Positions 1 through 4,824 of a stretch of 5,694 nucleotides of DNA are shown piece after piece. Made by a program: the position numbers and the translations under genes. How positions within the stretch are numbered: the first letter of the stretch is position 1; the number at the start of each line of letters is the position of its first letter. The notes beneath the pieces are model-generated. The model had not been told where the DNA came from. It made no database searches and saw nothing but the letters and a program-made list of their open reading frames with translations. This DNA is from CAYVKM01 sp964452045 (GTDB taxonomy: Bacteria; Calditrichota; Calditrichia; RBG-13-44-9): contig CAYVKM010000143.1 of the NCBI GenBank assembly GCA_964452045.1, forward strand, positions 1 to 5,694. The letters run 5' to 3'.

Positions 1-383
1 CTCTGCACTTTTGCCGGAGATCGGTTTATTTCATCAGCCAGGATCAGGTTAGAAAATATTGGTCCTCGTCTAACCGTAAAGTCCCCGGTTTTCTGATTAT
101 AGATCAAGGTGCCCAATAGATCAGCCGGGAGCAAATCCGGGGTAAACTGAATGCGGTGAAAACGGGTTTGGATAACCGTTGAAATGGTATTAACTGTCAT
201 GGTTTTGGCCAGACCGGGAACACCTTCCAGCAAAATATGCCCATCGCATAATAAACCGATGAGCAACCGCTCCACCATATAGGTCTGTCCCACAATCACC
301 TTGTGGACTTCATTGTTTATCTTTTCAACAAAACTACTTTCCTTTTGGATCTTTTCGTTGATCGCCTGAATGTCAACGCTCAT
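1..383 (-). CDS. moxR: MoxR-family AAA+ ATPase, C-terminal part beyond window
   Basis: The 127 visible residues are the N-terminal half of a MoxR ATPase. These are cytoplasmic AAA+ proteins thought to act as chaperones that remodel or activate partner proteins, often VWA-domain proteins encoded beside them. Visible motifs are the Walker A GVPGLAKT (residues 54-61), the family segment FTPDLLPADLLG (80-91), RRGPIF (105-110) and the Walker B with its MoxR continuation LADEINRSPAKVQ (115-127), where the window ends. The ATG at 383 overlaps the TGA of the upstream BatD-like gene (ATGA), and an AGGAGG lies four bases before it, inside that gene, so the two are surely co-transcribed and probably translationally coupled. 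The sensor and lid regions, and any DUF58 or VWA genes that normally follow, are off the left edge. Confidence 0.95.
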   Translation of the reverse strand, partial: MSVDIQAINEKIQKESSFVEKINNEVHKVIVGQTYMVERLLIGLLCDGHILLEGVPGLAKTMTVNTISTVIQTRFHRIQFTPDLLPADLLGTLIYNQKTGDFTVRRGPIFSNLILADEINRSPAKVQ

Positions 384-1333
384 TTTTCCTCCTTTGATTC
401 AGCCTGGATCAATTCCTGTTGTTGTTTTCTTTTGATAAGAAATGTTTCGATGGCACCATATATATTGATAAAATCGTTGGGATCGATATTTCTGCCGGCA
501 AACTTGATAATATCCAGTTTTTCCATCACCTGCTGCAGATTCTGCCGGTCGGTTTCGTCCAAATCCAATTGCTTCAATTGCTTAATAATTTCCTGGGTAC
601 TCTGCTCTCTGGCCGGAAAATCAAACTCCTTTCCCAGGTATTCACGAAAAATCCGGGAAAGCTTGCCGGTCATTTCTTCCAGATTGGTTCCCCGGGGGTC
701 CACTTCCTGGGAGAGGATATTCAGATAACGTTCCGAGTTTAGGATGCGGGGCGCCAATCCATTTTGCGCCTGCCGACGTTTACGGATAAAAACGATAATG
801 AAGTAAAAGACAATACTGAAAAAGATGATTAGCAATGCCAGATAAACATAAGATTTTACCCCACTCTCTCCCGGTTCAGGCACCGGTTCTTCAATCTCTA
901 CCATAATTCGCTGGGAAGAAAGCTGTTCCTCCTGGCCGGAATCGCGGGCAATATACTTTACCACAATCCCATCGATATAGGCCATTCCCATCTCCAGTGG
1001 ACGGAACCGATAAGTTATGGCCTTTATGGAGCGCAGTGAGCCATCCGGCATCGTCTCCAGTCTGTTTTCCGAACCACTGCCATCCAGGAGAAGATTGGTC
1101 AGGATGGGCTGGGAAACCGGTTGTATCTGATATTTATTCAACTGGCCCGGCCAGGACAACTCGATGTGCAGAATCACCGATCTGTTCAGCGGGACTTTAC
1201 TGGCTTCAACGTAGGTATTTAACTTAATTTGTTCGGGCTGGTTTAAATTTGAAGATGTTGAATCCTGGGAAATTAAAAGTGATGTGAAAGCTGCGATGAA
1301 AATCGGAATCCAGAAGCGTAATTTTACCATCAT
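380..1333 (-). CDS. BatD-like membrane-anchored protein of a MoxR operon
   Basis: A 317-residue protein with a signal-like hydrophobic N-terminus (about residues 5-22), a beta-rich exported region (about 35-148), a Pro/Glu linker, one strong transmembrane helix (about 161-183) followed by RKRR, and a charged cytoplasmic domain (about 190-305). Layout and position match BatD (aerotolerance, Bat operon) proteins, whose exported beta domains and cytoplasmic tail are found beside MoxR and VWA genes. The tail motif LDIIKFAGRN (273-282) resembles the end of the BatD/DUF4381-type cytoplasmic domain. It is shorter than usual BatD proteins (often 400-600 residues) and seems to hold a single exported domain. 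The start is ATG 1333 or the adjacent ATG 1330, with an in-frame stop just upstream; the nearest GGAG is about 14 bases away, so initiation may be weak. The exact molecular role is unknown. The MoxR partnership is well supported by the ATGA overlap. Confidence 0.75.
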   Translation of the reverse strand: MMVKLRFWIPIFIAAFTSLLISQDSTSSNLNQPEQIKLNTYVEASKVPLNRSVILHIELSWPGQLNKYQIQPVSQPILTNLLLDGSGSENRLETMPDGSLRSIKAITYRFRPLEMGMAYIDGIVVKYIARDSGQEEQLSSQRIMVEIEEPVPEPGESGVKSYVYLALLIIFFSIVFYFIIVFIRKRRQAQNGLAPRILNSERYLNILSQEVDPRGTNLEEMTGKLSRIFREYLGKEFDFPAREQSTQEIIKQLKQLDLDETDRQNLQQVMEKLDIIKFAGRNIDPNDFINIYGAIETFLIKRKQQQELIQAESKEEK

Positions 1334-1415
1334 TTTTAATTTTTACTCTCCGATCTTTAGCAAAGGTTTTTATATACTTTTTGTTAACGTTAAAGTTCCT
1401 GAAAAATAATTTCAA

Positions 1416-1452
1416 ACAAAAACCCTGTTTTCAGGTAACTCAAAACAGGGTT
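1416..1452 (-). terminator. Intrinsic terminator after the TPR lipoprotein gene
   Basis: Perfect 11-bp inverted repeat AACCCTGTTTT (1421-1431) and AAAACAGGGTT (1442-1452) with a 10-base loop. Read on the minus strand, the hairpin runs straight into TTTTTGTTT, the U-rich tract of a Rho-independent terminator. It lies 45 bases past the lipoprotein stop and before the BatD-like gene, so it separates the two transcription units. On the plus strand the following tract is poorer (ATTTG), so the signal is mainly minus-strand. Confidence 0.9.
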
Positions 1453-1496
1453 ATTTGTGAATGATTTTCATTCATACCGATAAGAATAGTTTCTTC

Positions 1497-1928
1497 TTAT
1501 TGTTGTCGTACCGCACTTTTTTGCGAATTATTTGCCACCACGCTATCCTTGCCACCTTCTTCCTTCAGAAATGGAAGGTCATCCACATCACTTCCCAGAT
1601 GTTCAAGCTCATATTTGGCGTCATCGGCAAGTTCGTTGTCGGGATATTTCTCTAAAAACTCAGTATAATATTTTTTCGCCTTGTCATAATTTTTCAAATA
1701 ATTGGCATTGACAAAACCTACCATGAACATGGCCTTCGAAGCATATTCACCATTGGGATAAAGATCCAGTATCTTCTGGAAATTTTTCTCGGCTTCGCTC
1801 CACTGCTCCTTACCCATCTCCTGATAGGCACGTTCAAAATATTCTTTTTCACCTGCTTTTTTGCCACACCCAACCAACACCATGAATACTGTGCTCACCA
1901 TTGCAAGGAAAATAATTCCTCTTTTCAT
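1497..1928 (-). CDS. TPR-containing outer-membrane-type lipoprotein (BamD/YbgF-like repeats)
   Basis: A 143-residue precursor from ATG 1928. The signal peptide MKRGIIFLAM... ends in the lipobox LVGC, so Cys21 is the lipidated residue after SPII cleavage. Two tetratricopeptide repeats follow: residues 29-62 (AEKNFQKILDLYPNGEYA core) and about 66-99 (YDKAKKYYTEFLEKYPDNELA core), the same helical repeat style as BamD and YbgF/CpoB. The C-terminus (from about 113) is acidic, then polar and probably disordered. An in-frame ATG at 1967 would add 13 residues, but it lacks a good ribosome site and lies upstream of the likely transcription start. ATG 1928 has GGAGG four bases before it and starts a proper signal peptide. 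It is too short to be BamD itself (about 240 residues, five TPRs); an envelope scaffold or adaptor role is inferred, partner unknown. Confidence 0.85.
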   Translation of the reverse strand: MKRGIIFLAMVSTVFMVLVGCGKKAGEKEYFERAYQEMGKEQWSEAEKNFQKILDLYPNGEYASKAMFMVGFVNANYLKNYDKAKKYYTEFLEKYPDNELADDAKYELEHLGSDVDDLPFLKEEGGKDSVVANNSQKSAVRQQ

Positions 1929-1965
1929 AGATCCTCCAAGATGATTTTTCAAAAAATTGCGCAGC

Positions 1966-1994
1966 AATATATATTTTTCAATCTAAAAATGCAA
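1966..1994 (-). promoter_or_regulatory. Probable promoter of the TPR lipoprotein gene
   Basis: On the minus strand, TTGCAT (1994-1989) and TATATT (1971-1966) are 17 bases apart, a sigma70-like arrangement. Transcription would start near 1959, about 30 bases before ATG 1928. That fits the GGAGG-led start and argues against the longer reading frame from 1967, whose ATG would lie upstream of the transcription start. Confidence 0.5.
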
Positions 1995-2101
1995 GCCATA
2001 AGAGAAAATCCTTTTACTTTTACAAAGCCTTGATATTCTTACAAATGCTGAATTGTTTTAAGTAAAAATATTTCTTTCTCGTTTGCTCAAAAATATAATA
2101 T

Positions 2102-2130
2102 TTGACAAAATTAGTGTACAAAAATATTCT
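2102..2130 (+). promoter_or_regulatory. Possible second, upstream promoter for lexA
   Basis: TTGACA (2102-2107), a 17-base spacer and TATTCT (2125-2130) resemble a sigma70 promoter 38 bases upstream of the main lexA promoter. It starts with the same TTGACAAA string. It could be a tandem promoter whose transcripts would cross the LexA operator, or a chance match in AT-rich DNA. Confidence 0.35.
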
Positions 2131-2139
2131 ATTTTTCTC

Positions 2140-2168
2140 TTGACAAACCGTATAATTTTTTTTATAAT
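2140..2168 (+). promoter_or_regulatory. Consensus sigma70-type promoter of the lexA operon
   Basis: TTGACA (2140-2145) and TATAAT (2163-2168) both match the consensus hexamers exactly and are 17 bases apart. Transcription should start near 2175, inside the LexA operator. Such a strong core promoter is what is expected for a gene held down by a repressor and released on DNA damage. Confidence 0.88.
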
Positions 2169-2172
2169 TAGT

Positions 2173-2188
2173 GTGAACTTTCGTTCAC
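2173..2188 (+). promoter_or_regulatory. LexA operator (SOS box), autoregulatory
   Basis: The palindrome GTGAAC-TTTC-GTTCAC contains GAAC-N4-GTTC, the core of the Bacillus-type SOS box, rather than the CTGT-N8-ACAG box of gamma-proteobacteria. It begins four bases after the -10 hexamer and covers the predicted start site, so bound LexA would block the promoter. A second half-site, GTGAAC (2204-2209), lies 31 bases downstream, about three helical turns on the same face, but its partner arm is degenerate. Confidence 0.88.
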
Positions 2189-2249
2189 TATATCATAAAA
2201 AGAGTGAACAAAAGGTAACCTTGCGACAGAAAAAAGCCGGAGGAAACAG

Positions 2250-2867
2250 ATGAAAGAATTGACCAGGAGACAGCAATCAGTGCTGGAGTTTATTTCCCAA
2301 TATATCGGCCATCACGAATACCCTCCCACCTACCAGGAGATTGCCGATGCATTTGGCATCGTTTCCAAACACGGGGTGGTTCGCCATCTGGTGGCATTGG
2401 AACGAAAAGGATATATTACCCGTGGGGATACCCTTGCCCGAAGCATCCGGATTATTCATCCCCAGTATATGCCCGCTTCGGAAACGGTTCAGGTACCGCT
2501 GGTGGGACGGGTCTCGGCCGGTTATCCCATACTGGCCGAAGAGAATATCGAGAATTATGTAATGCTGCCCCGCACACTGGTAAAATCCGAAGGGCGTTAT
2601 TTTGCCCTGCGGGTGCATGGGGACAGTATGATAAATGCCGGCATTCTGGACGGCGATATGGTGGTTGTTCAGTCCACCAATACCGCCCAGGCCGGGGAAA
2701 TTGTGGTGGCCCTGATTGAAGACGAAGTAACGGTAAAACGGCTGGTTGCCCAGAACAGCCAGAAATATTTAAAAGCCGAAAACCCGAATTATCCCAACAT
2801 TTTTCCCCAGAACGAATGGAGTATTCAGGGGAAGGTTATCGGATTGATCCGGGATAACATCCAATAG
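2250..2867 (+). CDS. lexA: LexA, SOS-response repressor / self-cleaving S24 peptidase
   Basis: A 205-residue full-length LexA. The N-terminal winged helix-turn-helix (residues 1-68) opens with the family motif LTRRQQSVLEFI and has the YPPTYQEIADAFGI helix and the HLVALERKGYI recognition region. The S24 domain follows: cleavage bond Ala90-Gly91 in GRVSAGYP, catalytic Ser126 in HGDSM, and Lys163 in VTVKRL. All self-cleavage residues are present, so it should repress SOS genes and autocleave when RecA filaments form on damaged DNA. ATG 2250 is preceded by GGAGG with a six-base spacer. It is first in a plus-strand operon and has its own operator at the promoter, so it is autoregulated. The next gene starts eight bases after the stop. 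The GAAC-N4-GTTC operator predicts the recognition specificity, though I cannot derive it from the helix alone. Confidence 0.98.
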   Translation: MKELTRRQQSVLEFISQYIGHHEYPPTYQEIADAFGIVSKHGVVRHLVALERKGYITRGDTLARSIRIIHPQYMPASETVQVPLVGRVSAGYPILAEENIENYVMLPRTLVKSEGRYFALRVHGDSMINAGILDGDMVVVQSTNTAQAGEIVVALIEDEVTVKRLVAQNSQKYLKAENPNYPNIFPQNEWSIQGKVIGLIRDNIQ

Positions 2868-2875
2868 GAAAACAG

Positions 2876-3346
2876 ATGATGACACTAAAAGATAAAGACA
2901 AGCGTTCGGATAAAGGGAACAATTCCCCTTCCGGGGAAGAATTCTTTCAATTGCCGCGGGCGGAATACCTGGTGGATGAAATCGACAAAAAGCAGGTTCG
3001 GAATATCGGCGATCTGGTTACCAATCCTTCCTTTCAGATGGATGGCCGGTTTACCCTGAAGGCACCGGACAATTTTATGAAAGGCGCGGGTATCCGGGAA
3101 GGAGATTTCGTGGTGGTGCAGAAAAAAACAGCCGGTTATTCCGAAGGATGCATCCTGGCCGTTCAGCTGGGAAATCAGCAATTGATCCGGCGGTATTTCC
3201 GTACCGGGGGACGCATCCATTTGCAATGCGATCCGCCTTCCAAGCAGATTATCATTGTGGAAGAGCATACCCCGGATTTCCGGATTCTGGGACAGGTGTT
3301 GCAGGTGATCCGGGAAATTAAGGGAACAGGGGAAATAGGGGAATAA
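2876..3346 (+). CDS. Protease-dead S24/LexA-fold paralogue without DNA-binding domain
   Basis: A 156-residue protein whose residues 59-148 align by eye with the LexA catalytic domain encoded just upstream: FTLKAPDNFMKGAGIREGDFVVVQ (59-82) parallels LexA FALRVHGDSMINAGILDGDMVVVQ (118-141), and ILGQVLQVIREI parallels the LexA end IQGKVIGLIRDNI. The catalytic Ser becomes Phe67 and the Lys becomes Arg105 (LIRRYF against VKRL), and no Ala-Gly or Cys-Gly cleavage site is seen. It should therefore fold and perhaps dimerise but not self-cleave. There is no helix-turn-helix; residues 1-25 are charged and probably flexible. AGGA lies six bases before ATG 2876 (ATG 2879 also possible). Only eight bases separate it from lexA, so it is co-transcribed and SOS-controlled. 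The last eight residues (KGTGEIGE) and the stop are written in the flanking GGGAATA-type repeat. A role as LexA or UmuD-like partner or modulator is inference. Confidence 0.8.
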   Translation: MMTLKDKDKRSDKGNNSPSGEEFFQLPRAEYLVDEIDKKQVRNIGDLVTNPSFQMDGRFTLKAPDNFMKGAGIREGDFVVVQKKTAGYSEGCILAVQLGNQQLIRRYFRTGGRIHLQCDPPSKQIIIVEEHTPDFRILGQVLQVIREIKGTGEIGE

Positions 3347-3353
3347 GGGAATA
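3312..3353 (+). repeat. Left array of a GGGAATA-type tandem repeat, bounding the four-helix-bundle gene
   Basis: About five degenerate 8-10-base units in a row: GGGAAATTA, AGGGAACAG, GGGAAATA, GGGGAATA, AGGGAATA. Bases 3331-3353 match the reverse complement of 3814-3836 at 20 of 23 positions; two of the three differences would be G-U pairs in RNA. The array forms the last codons and TAA stop of the S24-like gene and carries the only Shine-Dalgarno-like AGGG before the next ATG. Confidence 0.8.
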
Positions 3354-3357
3354 GAGT

Positions 3358-3792
3358 ATGAAACAATTGGATGAAGAAAATTTTTCGGAAGAAAATGTTA
3401 ATGAACCACAAAGAGAATATCGTGCCTATAAGGATTTTACAACTTTAGAATGCTGGAAAAAAGCAGAATTGGTAAAGTTGTTCTTTTATAATGAAATACT
3501 CACAAAACTTCCAGCAGAAGAAAAATATCATTTGGGTGGTCAGATAAGAGAAGCAAGTGTAAGTACTACCGCAAACATCGCAGAAGGCTATGGAAGGTTC
3601 CATTACAAAGAAAGCATACAATTTTACAGGATCTCCAGGGGTTCTCTTTACGAGCTGAAAGATCATTTGATCAGTTGTCTCAATTTTGGTTATGTGCAAA
3701 ACAATCTATTTGAGAGAGGAAAAGGTTTAATCGAGGATGCCAAAATTTCTTTAAATGGGTATATCCACTATATTCAAAAGAGAATTTGCTAA
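3358..3792 (+). CDS. Four-helix-bundle protein, 23S rRNA IVS / S23 family
   Basis: A 144-residue protein of the four-helix-bundle family first noted in intervening sequences of 23S rRNA genes (TIGR02436-type). Signature segments: AYKDFTTLECWKKAELVK (23-40), LPAEEKYHLGGQIREASVS (51-69), TTANIAEGYGR (70-80) and FYRISRGSLYELKDHL (89-104). Family members are distantly related to Avd of diversity-generating retroelements; function is mostly unknown, with nucleic-acid binding suspected. Here it is not in an rRNA gene but inside the lexA operon, flanked by inverted repeat arrays, and its composition is more AT-rich (many AAA, GAA, TTT codons) than lexA and the S24-like gene. Together these suggest an inserted cassette. 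ATG 3358 is 11 bases after the previous stop; the ribosome site is poor (AGGG, eight-base spacer). The first 20 residues are acidic, perhaps an extension. Confidence 0.9.
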   Translation: MKQLDEENFSEENVNEPQREYRAYKDFTTLECWKKAELVKLFFYNEILTKLPAEEKYHLGGQIREASVSTTANIAEGYGRFHYKESIQFYRISRGSLYELKDHLISCLNFGYVQNNLFERGKGLIEDAKISLNGYIHYIQKRIC

Positions 3793-3813
3793 CGTATAAT
3801 TCTGTGTACCTTT

Positions 3814-3843
3814 TATGTCCTTATTTCCCTATTTCCTTATTTC
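3814..3843 (-). repeat. Right, inverted array of the GGGAATA-type repeat
   Basis: Read on the minus strand this holds units GAAATAA, GGAAATA, GGGAAATA and AGGACATA, the same kind as in the left array but in opposite orientation, 21 bases past the four-helix-bundle stop. In RNA, 22 of 23 positions with 3331-3353 could pair (20 Watson-Crick, two G-U), giving a long stem that encloses the whole gene, reminiscent of the terminal stems of 23S rRNA intervening sequences. Confidence 0.8.
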
Positions 3844-3871
3844 ATGCACTTGCCATATCAACTGTAACTGA

Positions 3872-3905
3872 CCTGGCGGGAGCATGCCCGGGAGTTGCCG
3901 GCAGG
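3872..3905 (+). other. GC-rich hairpin between the cassette and the DUF6504-like gene
   Basis: CCTGGCGG (3872-3879) can pair with CCGGCAGG (3898-3905) with one G-G mismatch, around an 18-base loop that itself contains CCCGGG and GCATGC. No U-tract follows, so it is not a standard terminator; it could be a processing or attenuation element. The rest of the 193-base gap (3793-3985) holds the right repeat array and AT-rich sequence with no convincing gene. Confidence 0.35.
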
Positions 3906-3985
3906 AAAAGAGGAGAAATTAAAGTAGTGATCAGTATTCAAAAAATAAAAAGTGTCATAAGCAAACAACCGGCGAGGGAACGCAC

Positions 3986-4240
3986 ATGCATTTTGAAGAA
4001 TTATTCGAGCCAATAGAAGTGATTACCTATTTTCAGAACGGGAAAATTATTCCCCTGAAATTCCGCTGGAACAGCCGGGTGTATAAAATAAAACAGGTGA
4101 ACGGACACTGGAAAGAGAGCCAGGGCTATGGCCGGCAATATCATTTTTCAGTACAGGTGGATGGTTCGGATTGCTTCGAGCTACTGTTCGACAGCAGTGA
4201 CTTTTCCTGGCAACTGGCCCGGGTATGTCTGGAAGGCTAA
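3986..4240 (+). CDS. DUF6504-like small protein
   Basis: An 84-residue basic-to-neutral, probably beta-rich protein. The pattern ELFEPIEVITYFQNGKIIPLKFRWNSRVYKI (residues 5-35), a middle HWKESQGYG (41-49) and a C-terminal YHFSVQVDGSDCFELLFDSSDFSWQLARV recalls the DUF6504 family: 'F.W.gr.Y.V' strand, 'W', then a strand ending in an 'W.L.rV' close. From memory, such proteins often occur near SOS mutagenesis genes (ImuB/DinB-type Y-family polymerase cassettes); biochemical function is unknown. Its presence after lexA fits that association. GAGGG (3974-3978) lies seven bases before ATG 3986, a good ribosome site. It probably reads from the lexA promoter unless the inserted cassette or the GC-rich hairpin interrupts. 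The family call is by eye, without a profile search. Confidence 0.68.
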   Translation: MHFEELFEPIEVITYFQNGKIIPLKFRWNSRVYKIKQVNGHWKESQGYGRQYHFSVQVDGSDCFELLFDSSDFSWQLARVCLEG

Positions 4241-4292
4241 AAACAGTGAACAAATTTGGATAAAAAGCGAATAATAATAAAGGAGGGTTAAC

Positions 4293-4601
4293 ATGAATAT
4301 GAGTATTCGGCAACCAAAAAAACGAACTGATAGAAATGCCCGGCAGAAAAATAAAACCAAATCCCGGCCGGATCTGCTGCTGGCACTGTATGAGCTGGTG
4401 CAGGGAGAACGGGAGATAGTCCGGGTACACAGCAAGGCACTGCAAAGTGATATCTGCTTTGTAAACCCGGAACGGGTCAATCCCGAAACGCTGACACTTG
4501 ATTGTCCGATATATACCACCCGGGAGCTGGCCTACATTATTTCCCTTTCGGAAGAGGAATTCCAGCGCTTTCATTATCTGAAGACACGGTTGGTGGGGTA
4601 G
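4293..4601 (+). CDS. Small protein of unknown family with basic N-terminal tail
   Basis: A 102-residue protein I do not recognise. Residues 6-25 carry ten Lys/Arg and no acidic residue except Asp13, so this is probably a disordered nucleic-acid-binding tail. A compact part follows: helix-like RPDLLLALYELVQGE (25-39), a beta-like stretch through IVRVHSKALQSDICFVNPERV, then YTTRELAYIISLSEEEFQRFHYLKTRL (74-100), probably two helices. There is no signal peptide or transmembrane segment. GGAGGG with a five-base spacer precedes ATG 4293 (ATG 4299 is an in-frame alternative), among the best ribosome sites in the window. It lies 52 bases after the DUF6504-like gene on the same strand and is likely the last gene of the lexA unit. 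That the gene is real rests on the ribosome site, operon position and plausible composition. Confidence 0.7.
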   Translation: MNMSIRQPKKRTDRNARQKNKTKSRPDLLLALYELVQGEREIVRVHSKALQSDICFVNPERVNPETLTLDCPIYTTRELAYIISLSEEEFQRFHYLKTRLVG

Positions 4602-4626
4602 GGATTTTTTTCAATTGAAGTCGAGT

Positions 4627-4656
4627 TTGACATAGCGTGCATTTTCACCATACAAA
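4627..4656 (+). promoter_or_regulatory. Possible promoter of the tcmP-like gene in a 223-base spacer
   Basis: TTGACA (4627-4632), an 18-base spacer and TACAAA (4651-4656) form a weak sigma70-like promoter that would give a leader of about 160 bases. The spacer (4602-4824) is AT-rich and holds no gene; it also has a loose direct repeat (GCATTTTCACCATA at 4639, GCAATTTTCTCACCACATA at 4660). A run of seven T at 4606-4612 follows the previous stop but has no stem before it, so no clear terminator is seen. Confidence 0.3.
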
Positions 4657-4755
4657 AGCGCAATTTTCTCACCACATATTTGATCTTTTATAAAAAGTTG
4701 TTTTAATGAAGCTCGCTTATTACTTTAAAATTTTAATTAGAGTTCGAATAAAATT

Positions 4756-4781
4756 ACAAAAGCTTTTCTACTACCTTTTGT
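4756..4781. other. Short inverted repeat upstream of the tcmP-like gene
   Basis: ACAAAAG (4756-4762) and CTTTTGT (4775-4781) are perfect inverted 7-mers around a 12-base spacer, 44 bases before the tcmP start. No U-tract follows. It could be an operator for a dimeric regulator or a chance palindrome in AT-rich DNA. Confidence 0.25.
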
Positions 4782-4824
4782 GAAAACTAGGTTATAAAGT
4801 GATACGGCCATAAGGGAGGTATTT

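Larger units (their letters stand above)
1929..2249. other. Divergent control region between lipoprotein and lexA genes
   Basis: A 321-base AT-rich stretch without a gene. It holds the minus-strand promoter of the lipoprotein gene at its left end, two plus-strand promoters and the LexA operator at its right end, and the ribosome sites of both genes. Between roughly 2000 and 2095 I see only AT-rich sequence with no convincing hairpin or repeat. The two promoter sets are over 100 bases apart, so the LexA operator is unlikely to block the lipoprotein promoter directly. Confidence 0.8.

Noticed and set aside
1929..1967. Upstream start (ATG 1967) for the lipoprotein, giving 156 residues
   Set aside because: It would place 13 extra residues before a typical lipoprotein signal peptide, has no good ribosome site, and lies upstream of the probable transcription start.
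3312..3353. Repeat array considered as a CRISPR
   Set aside because: Units are 8-10 bases, directly adjacent without spacers and degenerate; there are no cas genes nearby.
3794..3800. TATAAT at 3795 as an internal promoter after the four-helix-bundle gene
   Set aside because: No acceptable -35 hexamer lies 16-18 bases upstream, and the area is AT-rich.
3786..4016. Plus-strand frame of 76 codons in the gap after the four-helix-bundle gene
   Set aside because: It crosses the repeat array and the GC-rich hairpin, lacks a ribosome site, and overlaps the better-supported DUF6504-like start; the translation resembles nothing known to me.
4245..4258. AGTGAACAAATTT, resembling half of the SOS box, before the small basic gene
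   Set aside because: Only one GAAC arm is present; the GTTC arm is missing, so it is not a credible LexA site on its own.
4047..4574. Long minus-strand frame of 175 codons opposite the DUF6504-like and small basic genes
   Set aside because: It has no family resemblance and odd composition, and it runs antisense across two plus-strand genes with good ribosome sites; it is a shadow frame.
4606..4612. T-run after the small basic gene as an intrinsic terminator
   Set aside because: No stable GC-rich stem precedes it.
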